Part shown: positions 25,097 through 32,485 of the stretch, in pieces
How the letters are laid out: the number at the start of each line of letters is the position of its first letter
Position numbering within the stretch: the first letter of the stretch is position 1
Assembly (NCBI GenBank): GCA_029266655.1
Contig: JAQSWL010000012.1
Coordinates: 1-57,668 of the forward strand
Direction of reading: 5' to 3'
Length of the DNA stretch: 57,668 bases
Origin: Candidatus Midichloriaceae bacterium
GTDB lineage: Bacteria; Pseudomonadota; Alphaproteobacteria; Rickettsiales; Midichloriaceae
The notes under the pieces: generated by a model
Database searches by the model: none
What the model saw: only the letters and a program-made list of their open reading frames with translations
What the model was told of the DNA's origin: nothing
Position numbers and translations under genes: made by a program

Positions 25097-26098
25097 ATGA
25101 ACGAAGAGTTAAACGGAATTCAGAAAGCTGCTATATTGCTGATTGCGCTGAATCAAGAGATGGCTGCCAAGATTTTCTCACTTATGGAAGAAGAAGAAAT
25201 TAAGGAAATCTCCCTTGCCATGTCCTCCATGGGGCAAGTGAGCCCTGAAAATATCGAAAAAGTGATTGCAGAATTTAATGGCGAAATTAAGCAGTCTATT
25301 TCTTTTATAGGTAGTATACAAAACACAGAACGCTTACTCCGTAAGATACTCACTGATGATAAAGTGAATAATATATTAGAGGATATTAAAGGCCCGTCAG
25401 GCAAAAATATTTGGGATAAGCTCAGCAACGTAAGCGAAGAAGTTTTAGCGAATTACATAAAAAATGAATACCCTCAAACTGCCGCGCTAATACTCAGTAA
25501 AATACCTTCACAACAAGCAGCTAATGTTTTAAAACTATTATCCCCAGAGTTTACATTTGAAGTTATTAAAAGAATTATAGCTATGGATCCAGTTAAAAAG
25601 GAAGTGCTGGACAAAGTCGAAAAAACTTTAAGGACCGAATTTATTTCTGGGGCCACCAAAACCCAGAAGAATGATTTCAACCAAATTATGGCTGAAATCT
25701 TTAACAACTTTGACCGCATCACTGAAACCAAGTACATGACTCTACTTGAGGAATACAGCGCCGACTCCGCCGATAAAATCAAAAAGCTTATGTTTACTTT
25801 CAATGACATATCTAGAATTGATAATGCAGGCATACAGCAAATATTGAAAATTGCGGATAAGGCTAAGTTGCCTATTGCAATGAAAGGTGCATCCGAAGAT
25901 TTACGTAAGAAGTTCATGGATAACATGTCACAACGAGCTGTGAAAATCCTGCTGGAAGAAATAGAAGGACTAGGACCAGTAAGACTTAAAGATGTTTATG
26001 AAGCTCAAAGCACCCTTATTGCCATTGCAAGAGATCTAATAAGCAAAGGTGAGATAGAGCTATCAGATGGAAGTGATTCAGATCAATTGATTTATTAG
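25097..26098 (+). CDS. fliG: Flagellar motor switch protein FliG
   Basis: This 333-residue protein of the flagellar C-ring couples stator torque to the rotor. The N-terminal region has GIQKAAILLIALNQEMAAKI, the middle domain EYPQTAALILSKIPSQQAANVL near residues 125-146, and the C-terminal torque domain has IEGLGPVRLKDVYEAQ with conserved charged residues near 290-310. Length matches the family. It is followed after 9 bases by fliH, so both are in one operon. Flagellar genes occur in several Rickettsiales lineages but not in Rickettsia, which helps narrow the host. Confidence 0.95.
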   Translation: MNEELNGIQKAAILLIALNQEMAAKIFSLMEEEEIKEISLAMSSMGQVSPENIEKVIAEFNGEIKQSISFIGSIQNTERLLRKILTDDKVNNILEDIKGPSGKNIWDKLSNVSEEVLANYIKNEYPQTAALILSKIPSQQAANVLKLLSPEFTFEVIKRIIAMDPVKKEVLDKVEKTLRTEFISGATKTQKNDFNQIMAEIFNNFDRITETKYMTLLEEYSADSADKIKKLMFTFNDISRIDNAGIQQILKIADKAKLPIAMKGASEDLRKKFMDNMSQRAVKILLEEIEGLGPVRLKDVYEAQSTLIAIARDLISKGEIELSDGSDSDQLIY

Positions 26099-26107
26099 TA
26101 GAACTTT

Positions 26108-26785
26108 ATGAACACAATAACTAAACTCAACTTAAAAGAATTAAATAATTTAGGCACACCTCAGGATTCAGTTATTCATCCAGTTGAGAATATTGCAAAG
26201 GCAGATGAGCAAGATAATTTAGAGGTTATACCTGCGATAGATACAGAAGTAGAAAAACCCACCAATCCTAAAGAAGAGGAAGCTCATAAATTAGAAGTTG
26301 AGTTAGCGAAGCTAGAAGTAGAAAAATTAATGTTAGAGCAAAATACCTTAACACAAAACACCCTTACAGAGATAAAAGTTCTACTTGCTGATATTGAAAG
26401 GCAACAACAAGTGCGCTTTACAGAATTCTCTAAAAATGTCTTACTGTTTGTAAAAAACTTAAGCGATAAAATATTTCAGAGCTCGATATTTGGCAAAACC
26501 ATAGCCGATACCATGATATCCCATATTAACGATATTATTCAAAAAGTTAAGCACTCTTCATCTCTTAATATTAAAATTCCCAAAAGCATGAGTGAGTCTG
26601 TAAAAGCATCACTATTAGAGGCTGTTAAATCCACCGCTTCTAAGCTAAATATTGAAATAATAGAGCATGAAGAGGAGGGTAAGAATGTTTCAGTAGAATG
26701 GGACGATGGCAAAGCCGATCTAGAGATTGATAAACCCCTAAAAGCTATTGAAGAAGAGCTTCATAAATTCGATAGCAAAAGCTAA
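26108..26785 (+). CDS. fliH: FliH-like flagellar export regulator
   Basis: This 225-residue protein has a variable N-terminus, a long charged coiled-coil (EEEAHKLEVELAKLEVEK near residues 56-73) and a C-terminal region ending VSVEWDDGKADLEI, which resembles the FliH/HrpE C-terminus. FliH binds the FliI ATPase and recruits export substrates. Its position directly after fliG is the usual flagellar order. Sequence similarity is weak, so the call relies on the C-terminal motif and context. Confidence 0.75.
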   Translation: MNTITKLNLKELNNLGTPQDSVIHPVENIAKADEQDNLEVIPAIDTEVEKPTNPKEEEAHKLEVELAKLEVEKLMLEQNTLTQNTLTEIKVLLADIERQQQVRFTEFSKNVLLFVKNLSDKIFQSSIFGKTIADTMISHINDIIQKVKHSSSLNIKIPKSMSESVKASLLEAVKSTASKLNIEIIEHEEEGKNVSVEWDDGKADLEIDKPLKAIEEELHKFDSKS

Positions 26786-26802
26786 CACCAAATCGCAAAA
26801 TG

Positions 26803-27660
26803 CTACAATGAATGAGTATATTGCGAATCTTGCAACCCGCAATCTTCATTTAAAGAAGGCAATAACCACTTAAAAAATTGAGATTTAGCAATAAGCTCCT
26901 CACCAAGATATGATACCCTTTCTTTTAAATAAGTCTCACTAAGTGTTTTAATTGGAATAGCCAAGTTAAAAATTATACCTTTTAAGTCATCAGGCAGTAA
27001 GTAAAAGGGGGAGCCAGTTTGCAGCAACGTTATCCCCAGGTATATAATCGCCCTATCACTATGATTTTTTAAAGCATTTTTAAGTGTCGCTGCATACCTG
27101 CACTGATTACATTCTCCAAAATGAACTTTGAAATCAATAACATTAGCGAATAAGTTAATTTTATTAACAAAATCGCTTGTTGCGTCGACTGTTATGTTAT
27201 TACGGCGCAAATTAATTATACAGCACGGGGGAAAACCATAATGTGAAATAGCATGAGCCAAATGTATAAAACCGATATTAGATATATCATTATTTTCTAA
27301 ATTAATACTTATCCCATTACATTTGTTTTTTAAGGAATTAATTATTGAGATAAAGCCGAAATCACCAATGTCATTGCTTTTAAGGCTAATTTTTGTACCA
27401 GCAGGATAATCAGTTAAACAACTCTTAAATTTCCCCGCTCCTTTATTACCAATATCCATATAATCCATATTTAGAAAGACGCTTTGTTTATAATACGGCA
27501 AAATCGCAAAAAATTTCCCGATCGACTCAGCCACCCCACTAAACAACGAAGTCCGTATGCACCCCTCATCATTAAGCTGAGAATTAAGCTCGAAGTAAGT
27601 ATAGCCAAAGTGGTATAAAAAAGGCGTATTAATTTGAATCAATCTAAGACTTGTGTACAT
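26803..27660 (-). CDS. Leucine-rich-repeat protein, ribonuclease-inhibitor type
   Basis: I place the start at ATG 27660 (MYTSLRLIQ); the upstream 15 codons of the longer frame come from a GC-rich repeat. The roughly 285-residue protein contains several LRRs of RI type: KISLKSNDIGDFGFISI, then ISINLENNDISNIGFIHLAHAI and IINLRRNNITVDA. No signal peptide is present. Such proteins often act in host protein binding in intracellular bacteria, so it is a candidate effector by inference. A degraded fragment of similar style lies just upstream at 27820-28020. Confidence 0.75.
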   Translation of the reverse strand: MYTSLRLIQINTPFLYHFGYTYFELNSQLNDEGCIRTSLFSGVAESIGKFFAILPYYKQSVFLNMDYMDIGNKGAGKFKSCLTDYPAGTKISLKSNDIGDFGFISIINSLKNKCNGISINLENNDISNIGFIHLAHAISHYGFPPCCIINLRRNNITVDATSDFVNKINLFANVIDFKVHFGECNQCRYAATLKNALKNHSDRAIIYLGITLLQTGSPFYLLPDDLKGIIFNLAIPIKTLSETYLKERVSYLGEELIAKSQFFKWLLPSLNEDCGLQDSQYTHSL

Positions 27661-27674
27661 CCCTAAAAAGCCTT

Positions 27675-27720
27675 GCGACGCCTGACGTCGCTTGCGCGCC
27701 GCCACCCCCAGCGGCGTCGC
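27675..27720. repeat. GC-rich stem-loop in a repeat unit
   Basis: GCGACGCC at 27675-27682 and GGCGTCGC at 27713-27720 form a perfect 8-base stem inside a notably GC-rich patch. The block 27698-27750 is repeated in reverse at 57513-57564, so this is part of a dispersed repeat rather than coding sequence. Confidence 0.7.
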
Positions 27721-27750
27721 AATTCTTTATAGAAATTTCATGCCTTTTTT
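27698..27750 (-). repeat. Dispersed repeat block shared with 57513-57564
   Basis: On the reverse strand this block reads AAAAAAGGCATGAAATTTC, then AAGAATTGCGACGCCGCTGG and GGTGGCGGC. It matches 57513-57564 almost base for base. It overlaps the 5' part of the long LRR frame, which is why I shorten that gene. Confidence 0.85.
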
Positions 27751-27819
27751 ATGTCGCTTGATCACAATAAAACTGCTTGTAAGAAAAATCCCCTAACTCT
27801 ATTAACTTAATTAATGCTT

Positions 27820-28020
27820 TCACAAATGCTTATTTGCACTAGCGCTAGAACCCACATTAATTTTCAAGCCTGGAGGGATACTATCACTTGATAAAATCTT
27901 AACTAGCCGATTAACATTCTCAGATGTATCTTTTAAATGCAAGATCTTTACACCAACATTTTTGCTAAAAATGCCATCTAAAACCAATTCTGAAAACCTT
28001 TCTAAAGAACACTCTATCAC
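27820..28020 (-). pseudogene. Probable fragment of an LRR-type protein
   Basis: A 66-codon frame with a GTG start and no ribosome site encodes VKILHLKDTSENVNRLVKIL and PPGLKINVGS, which has the spacing of one LRR unit and resembles the neighbouring LRR gene. It probably is a remnant of a duplicated or longer LRR gene; a small real gene cannot be excluded. Flanking bases 27751-27819 and 28021-28172 hold nothing else that I can support. Confidence 0.4.
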
Positions 28021-28172
28021 TATGATTTTTATAAAAAATGGTATATTTTATTTTATAAAGCAGCTGATGGTGAAACTCTATAACATTTTTGAATAGCAAT
28101 AAATTTTTGATTGCATACAAATTATGATTGCTGCAAGGTATAAAGATCAGTAACTACTGCAACTTATAGATT

Positions 28173-28508
28173 ATGGCTAAAAAAGATATATCTTGTATAA
28201 AGCGCAACATCGATGAAGTTAATTTAACTATTGTCACTTTTTTGACCGATATGAACAAAGGTGTAATAAATGATTTAACCGATTTGGATGTTGCGGTTAC
28301 TAACATATGCTCACAAATATCCTCTTTGTCAAAACCATCATTTACTATAATAGAACCATACTTTATCGGGATGCTCGATAGAGTAAAAGAACTAAAAGAA
28401 TTCTTGTCTAACGAGCTCGAGGCAACAAGCAGTAGAATCAAAGAAGTAGATAATCATGGAAAGGCATTAAGAAAATACGGATCTTCTGCTGCTAACGACA
28501 ATCTTTAA
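28173..28508 (+). CDS. Hypothetical helical protein
   Basis: This 111-residue protein is not recognised. It is mostly helical and polar (RNIDEVNLTIVTFLTDMNKG and MLDRVKELKEFLSNELEA). No signal peptide or membrane segment is seen. It starts at ATG 28173 and ends at TAA 28506-28508, immediately before copy 2 of the palindromic element. Before insertion, its stop would have lain at the 3' end of the convergent reverse gene. Confidence 0.5.
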   Translation: MAKKDISCIKRNIDEVNLTIVTFLTDMNKGVINDLTDLDVAVTNICSQISSLSKPSFTIIEPYFIGMLDRVKELKEFLSNELEATSSRIKEVDNHGKALRKYGSSAANDNL

Positions 28509-28654
28509 TAGACCTCTTCGAAAACTCTACTTCTACTGCAGGTTGCCACAATGCTTCGGTACTCAGATCTTCATGTATATTTAATACACTCCGGTCTTCC
28601 GCTCCGCGGGCTCCTTGCACCCTGCTACCAGAAGCGAGTTTCCGAAGAGGTCTA
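28509..28654 (-). repeat. 146-bp palindromic element, copy 2
   Basis: Full-length copy in reverse orientation relative to copy 1, with intact TAGACCTCTTCG and GAAGAGGTCTA ends. It follows the TAA of the 111-residue gene without a gap. The convergent gene reads into its other end and takes about 25 C-terminal codons and a TAA stop from it. TA lies at both termini. Confidence 0.92.
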
Positions 28655-29000
28655 ATGGCTTTGGATCCGGAGATTTAGATTTTTCTTCCATTGTGTACAA
28701 CACTTCTAGAATATGCTTTGTTGCATTATCCTTAAGCAATATCTCAATAGCGTAATTGCGAACTTTTTCCGCATTTAAGCCAGCTTTTAAACAAACATCC
28801 TCGAAAGCCTTGCCCCCAAAAACTAACCATTTTATTGCTTTAATTTTTTCACTGCGTACATGTGGCTTTTTTGAATTACATTTAGCATCAATGAAGGCTT
28901 GCCATATAACAGCAGCCCACACCCTACGGTAGCCTTCTGTTTCTTCAGAAATATTAGGGTCAATAATGTTTTCAGAATCTATTTCAAATGTACGAGTCAT
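28581..29000 (-). CDS. Phage-like HTH-containing small protein, tail from repeat
   Basis: I choose ATG 29000 (MTRTFEIDSEN) over the upstream TTG. The roughly 139-residue protein contains RRVWAAVIWQAFIDAKCNS and a possible helix-turn-helix, FEDVCLKAGLNAEKVRNYA, reminiscent of small regulators near the ends of prophages. The last 25 residues (LDLFGNSLLVAGCKEP...) are encoded by the palindromic element in a different frame from that used in copies 3 and 5. Without the insertion the frame would continue about 14 codons into the antisense of the neighbouring gene. Confidence 0.6.
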   Translation of the reverse strand: MTRTFEIDSENIIDPNISEETEGYRRVWAAVIWQAFIDAKCNSKKPHVRSEKIKAIKWLVFGGKAFEDVCLKAGLNAEKVRNYAIEILLKDNATKHILEVLYTMEEKSKSPDPKPLDLFGNSLLVAGCKEPAERKTGVY

Positions 29001-29101
29001 TGGCAACCATTAAATGTTTATTATATATTTCGACATTAAATCAATAAAAAATTAATATTCAAGAAGAGAAATATTAAATTTCCAGTTTAATGTATTTTAT
29101 T

Positions 29102-29368
29102 TTAAGAAAATATGTGCTGAATTTGCGCAACAAATGCGTTACTAAGCTGCGAGCTGGTAGTTCCAAAAGCTGTATATTCATTTCCCCCAAACATCGCTCT
29201 ACCAAAATTGCGGATAGCTTTATGCTGAGTTTGACTCGCCCAGTTATTGATTAAAGTATTTACCTTAGCTTTACTTACTTTACGCTCAATGATGTTTAAG
29301 ATATTACGTTCTAACTCTCTTTGCACTTTTTGCTCTATATAGCTATCTAAATTTCTTTTTGCAGGCAT
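29102..29368 (-). CDS. Hypothetical small protein
   Basis: This 88-residue protein is not recognised. The N-terminal half is a basic helix (LDSYIEQKVQRELERNILN), and the C-terminal half is Gly/Thr/Ser-containing (FGRAMFGGNEYTAFGTTSSQ). An AAGG ribosome site precedes ATG 29368. It is divergent from the CE-clan peptidase candidate and on the same strand as the phage-like HTH gene, so both may be remnants of one mobile element. Confidence 0.5.
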   Translation of the reverse strand: MPAKRNLDSYIEQKVQRELERNILNIIERKVSKAKVNTLINNWASQTQHKAIRNFGRAMFGGNEYTAFGTTSSQLSNAFVAQIQHIFS

Positions 29369-29471
29369 AATAACGCACCTTGAATATTAATTATCTTGGG
29401 TTTATAATGCAAAACCCCACCCCATGGAAGATATGCATAAAAAAATTTTCTAGTTGTAATATTTTTTTAAC

Positions 29472-30869
29472 ATGCCCCTGGTAAAATATAGAAATAATAA
29501 ACTAAAAGCTATTATACGAATGAGAAACCATAACACAGATAAGATGTTGGAATTGCTAAATTCTAACAAGGCGTCATTCTATGATTTATTTACAAATCCT
29601 GCAAATGAAATTAGTGATATATTGGAGGCCATGAGAGAGTACTTCTTACCTGAGGCTTTTGAAAACTTAACCTTTAAACGGACTAGCGAATCACAAACAT
29701 GGGAATTTGAAAGCAGTGACAAGTACCTTGAGAAAATATTTTTAAATTTTTTTAGATTTCTTCCTAAGGAGCATTTATTAAATGCTGTGCACTATTTATG
29801 CAACCCAGAATCATCACCTTCTGAATGGATTATACTTCTTCTATCGGAACGACTTGCTTTTAATCCAGTTGACTCCAAAGAAATGTTGAAAGAGCATATA
29901 TTAAATAAGGAAGTTTTCACACGCGAAGATATTTCTCATTTTGAATACAACCCCTCGATTGAAGCAATTTTAGCTGCACGCACATATGGGAACAATTATA
30001 ATGTCGGTTACACGCTCACTGAAGATGCTGCATCATTTACCGCATTTTCTTTGGCCTCTAAATACTCTAACAACAATATTGAAGATATGCCATCTAAGTA
30101 CGTTGTAAATAGTATATCGCTTGACCTGGAAGCTATTAAAAGTGAAAATTACTTTTGCTCTCCCAGCAATCTAACATCAATCCTTGAAGCGCTAAATGGC
30201 CTTAAGGAAGGCAAACCTGCGTTTTTGATTTGCTCCAATAAAAAGATCGCCCCCAATCCAAAGACTGCTCCTAACCCCGAAAAAGAAGATACTGGACATT
30301 GGGCAACTATTGGGCTTGTTAGAGCGGGTAACACCCTGCATGTACTTGGGTTTGACTCAAACCAAAGCTCTATGTCTGATGAATTCAAAAAGCAATTGAT
30401 TGAACTTATTGAAAAAACAGATCTTTTCACAGATATTGACAGCTCCTATACTTTCCCAAAAAACGTTCAATATGGCAATAATTGCGGTTTAGCATCAGCA
30501 CTTTTCATTGCGACTGTTGCATCTGAATTAGAAAAGGGATTAGACATTGCTTCTCTTAAGGATAACTTGCAAGATGCTTATCTAAGCAAAATCGGCCACC
30601 CTAATAGCGCGCAAACATGGGTGAATCTGGTTGCTGAGGCTGTTTCGCTAGACCATCTTCAGCAACTGAGCGCGCAGGAAGAAGCAAGTGTGGAAGTCTA
30701 TAGCGAGGCAGAGATTTCTGATGGCAGCGCGCAAGAGCAGCAGGAAGCCGAAGACCGTGGAGCTTATGATAAAGCTATGGGCAAATTTTCCCTAGGCTTG
30801 ATTAAGCACCTAAGCGGCGGACACGTATCCCTAGTTGAGAAAGAACAAAATCTTGAAGCTTCACGCTAA
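29472..30869 (+). CDS. CE-clan (ULP1-like) cysteine protease, candidate effector
   Basis: This 465-residue protein has a pattern matching the catalytic sites of ULP1/C48 peptidases, bacterial deubiquitinases and YopJ-type enzymes: His276 in GHWATI, Asp295 in LGFDSN, Gln333 in VQYGNN and Cys338 in NCGLAS. Spacings (19, 38 and 5 residues) are close to those of yeast Ulp1 (17, 43 and 6). Residues 1-265 are a helical region of unknown role and the C-terminus is acidic. No signal peptide is present. Related CE proteases of intracellular bacteria remove ubiquitin or SUMO, or acetylate host proteins. It lacks a clear ribosome site, and ATG 29520 is an alternative start. Confidence 0.7.
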   Translation: MPLVKYRNNKLKAIIRMRNHNTDKMLELLNSNKASFYDLFTNPANEISDILEAMREYFLPEAFENLTFKRTSESQTWEFESSDKYLEKIFLNFFRFLPKEHLLNAVHYLCNPESSPSEWIILLLSERLAFNPVDSKEMLKEHILNKEVFTREDISHFEYNPSIEAILAARTYGNNYNVGYTLTEDAASFTAFSLASKYSNNNIEDMPSKYVVNSISLDLEAIKSENYFCSPSNLTSILEALNGLKEGKPAFLICSNKKIAPNPKTAPNPEKEDTGHWATIGLVRAGNTLHVLGFDSNQSSMSDEFKKQLIELIEKTDLFTDIDSSYTFPKNVQYGNNCGLASALFIATVASELEKGLDIASLKDNLQDAYLSKIGHPNSAQTWVNLVAEAVSLDHLQQLSAQEEASVEVYSEAEISDGSAQEQQEAEDRGAYDKAMGKFSLGLIKHLSGGHVSLVEKEQNLEASR

Positions 30870-30963
30870 CCTTTAGATTATTTTCTCTTACAATAAAAAT
30901 GATAAATTTTTGTTGTTGCAAACATTGGTAAAAAAGGTATATTGAGTGCACGTTTTTCCAAAG

Positions 30964-31038
30964 TGGGGTGTCGCCAAGTGGTAAGGCAACGGTTTTTGGT
31001 GTCGTCATTCGCAGGTTCGAATCCTGCCACCCCAGCCA
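30964..31038 (+). tRNA. tRNA-Gln (UUG)
   Basis: The 75-base gene has acceptor stem TGGGGTG/CACCCCA, D-arm CGCCAAGTGG, anticodon loop TTTTGGT with UUG (glutamine), T-arm CAGGTTCGAATCCTG and an encoded CCA. The U1-A72 pair is characteristic of glutamine tRNAs. The long frame beginning at 30968 runs through it and is not a real start. Confidence 0.95.
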
Positions 31039-31057
31039 CTTTTGTTTTGGAACTCTC

Positions 31058-32170
31058 ATGAGCAAATCTAAATCTTTTCATAAACTCGCTTCTGGTAGCA
31101 AAGTGCAAGGAACCCGACGCGCGCAAGACCGGAGTGTATTAAATATACATGAGATCTCAGGTACCGGAGCATTGTGGCAATTTTCAGCAGAAGTAGAGTT
31201 AACGAAAAGATTTAACATTCTTATAACTGGCGTAGCTGGTTTTATAGGCTTCCATACTGCAAATAAATTATTGCTTCAGGGGCACCGCGTTTTTGGTGTA
31301 GATTTTATTGGTGATTACTACGACCCTGCCCTTAAGCTTGCAAGACTTAAGCTGCTAGAAAACCCGAATTTTGTGTTTCAAAAACTAGATATTAATGAGA
31401 CCAACAAGTTGCTTGAGTTTGCGCGGAATAATAACATACAAATTATCATTCATTTAGCTGCTCAGCCTGGCGTCCGTTATTCTTTAATCGACCCATTTGC
31501 CTATAGCAGAAGTAATTTAAACGGGCATCTTTCAGTTTTAGAAGTATGCAAAAATCTCCCCAGTTTTGAACGCCTTATTTATGCAAGTTCTAGCTCAGTT
31601 TATGGTAACAACACTAAAGTACCTTATAGCGAAACCGACCCCGTTGACTCCCCTGCATCTTTATATGCAGCAACAAAACGTTCCTGCGAGGTAATCAGCG
31701 AGTCATATTGGAATTTATTCAAAATACCGATGATAGGTCTGCGGTTTTTCACAGTATATGGCCCGTGGGGAAGGCCAGATATGGCACCATTCATTTTTAC
31801 CAAATCTATTTTTGAAGGCAAGCCGATAGAGCTATTTAATCATGGCAATATGGAACGAGACTTCACCTATATAGATGATATAGTAAATGGAGTTATAGCC
31901 TGCATCAGCTCCTCGCAGGTGGACAATAGAATATATAATCTAGGCAATCACAAACCTATAAAGCTAGAGGATTTTGTAAACACGTTAGAAAATTGCATTG
32001 GTATAAAAGCGGCGATAGTTTACAAAGAAATGCAACAAGGTGATGTAGTTAAAACTTTTGCAGACATTTCAAGAGCTGAATCAGAACTAAGGTTTGCGCC
32101 AACTACCGCAATAGAAACTGGTCTACAAAGGTTTGTGGATTGGTATAAGGCACTGTCAAAAAATGTCTAA
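31058..32170 (+). CDS. UDP-glucuronate 4-epimerase-like enzyme with inserted element
   Basis: I place the start at ATG 31058, giving 370 residues. After MSKS comes a 48-residue insert encoded by the palindromic element, then NILITGVAGFIGFH, the NAD-binding motif. Catalytic residues are visible in SSSSVYG and YAATK, and GLRFFTVYGPWGRPDMA plus ERDFTYIDDIV are diagnostic of UDP-glucuronate 4-epimerases (CapI/WbpP group). Deleting 144 bases gives MSKSNILITG, a clean ancestral start. The insert precedes the Rossmann fold and may be tolerated. It probably supplies a sugar for the surface polysaccharide. Confidence 0.88.
   Translation: MSKSKSFHKLASGSKVQGTRRAQDRSVLNIHEISGTGALWQFSAEVELTKRFNILITGVAGFIGFHTANKLLLQGHRVFGVDFIGDYYDPALKLARLKLLENPNFVFQKLDINETNKLLEFARNNNIQIIIHLAAQPGVRYSLIDPFAYSRSNLNGHLSVLEVCKNLPSFERLIYASSSSVYGNNTKVPYSETDPVDSPASLYAATKRSCEVISESYWNLFKIPMIGLRFFTVYGPWGRPDMAPFIFTKSIFEGKPIELFNHGNMERDFTYIDDIVNGVIACISSSQVDNRIYNLGNHKPIKLEDFVNTLENCIGIKAAIVYKEMQQGDVVKTFADISRAESELRFAPTTAIETGLQRFVDWYKALSKNV
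31069..31214 (+). repeat. 146-bp palindromic element, copy 3, inside epimerase
   Basis: This copy has diverged ends (TAAATCTTTTCATAAACTC and GAGTTAACGAAAAGATTTA) but the same 146-base span and core. It lies within codons 4-53 of the epimerase and is read in the open frame as HKLASGSKVQGTRRAQDRS and following residues. The accumulated changes suggest it is an old insertion. Confidence 0.9.
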
Positions 32171-32213
32171 ATAGCTAAAATATAATTGAGCATCATTGCG
32201 AGGGGCCTCGTGC

Positions 32214-32421
32214 ATAACTGTTGAAAGTGCTAAGAAATATAAAAGCCATAAAAAGAGAGAGTGCTTTAATTTAATAAAAAGCAATAATGCAAACAACAGG
32301 TTACCGTTGTTTGTTCATGTTTTGCAAGATCTTTATAGAAGATCTTGCAGGACTGGCGTAAGCTGCTCCCGCGCTTGCCCCGGTAGCGCCAGTCCTTTCT
32401 TTATGCTTTGCTTTTTATTAA
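32214..32421 (+). repeat. Second dispersed repeat family with nested hairpins
   Basis: The 315-base gap 32171-32485 contains no gene that I support. Bases 32214-32317 match 57565-57668 nearly exactly. Within it are a 14-base inverted pair TTAATAAAAAGCAA at 32271-32284 and 32408-32421, a perfect 10-base hairpin GCAAGATCTT at 32324-32348 and another, AGGACTGGCG, at 32349-32396. It lies between convergent genes, so the hairpins may also end transcription. Confidence 0.8.
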
Positions 32422-32485
32422 TTTATAGCGTACAATTTGCCATACTTTTTTATAATGCTTTAGCTATAACTGGGGAATAGTATTT

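Noticed and set aside
26108-26785. Generic coiled-coil protein rather than FliH
   Set aside because: The C-terminal VSVEWDDG segment and position after fliG favour FliH, though with moderate confidence.
30968-31057. Start of the epimerase reading frame inside tRNA-Gln
   Set aside because: The first 30 codons are tRNA sequence; ATG 31058 follows the tRNA and gives a sensible N-terminus.
32196-32480. 94-codon forward frame after the epimerase
   Set aside because: It runs through the repeat and its hairpins; composition is not protein-like.
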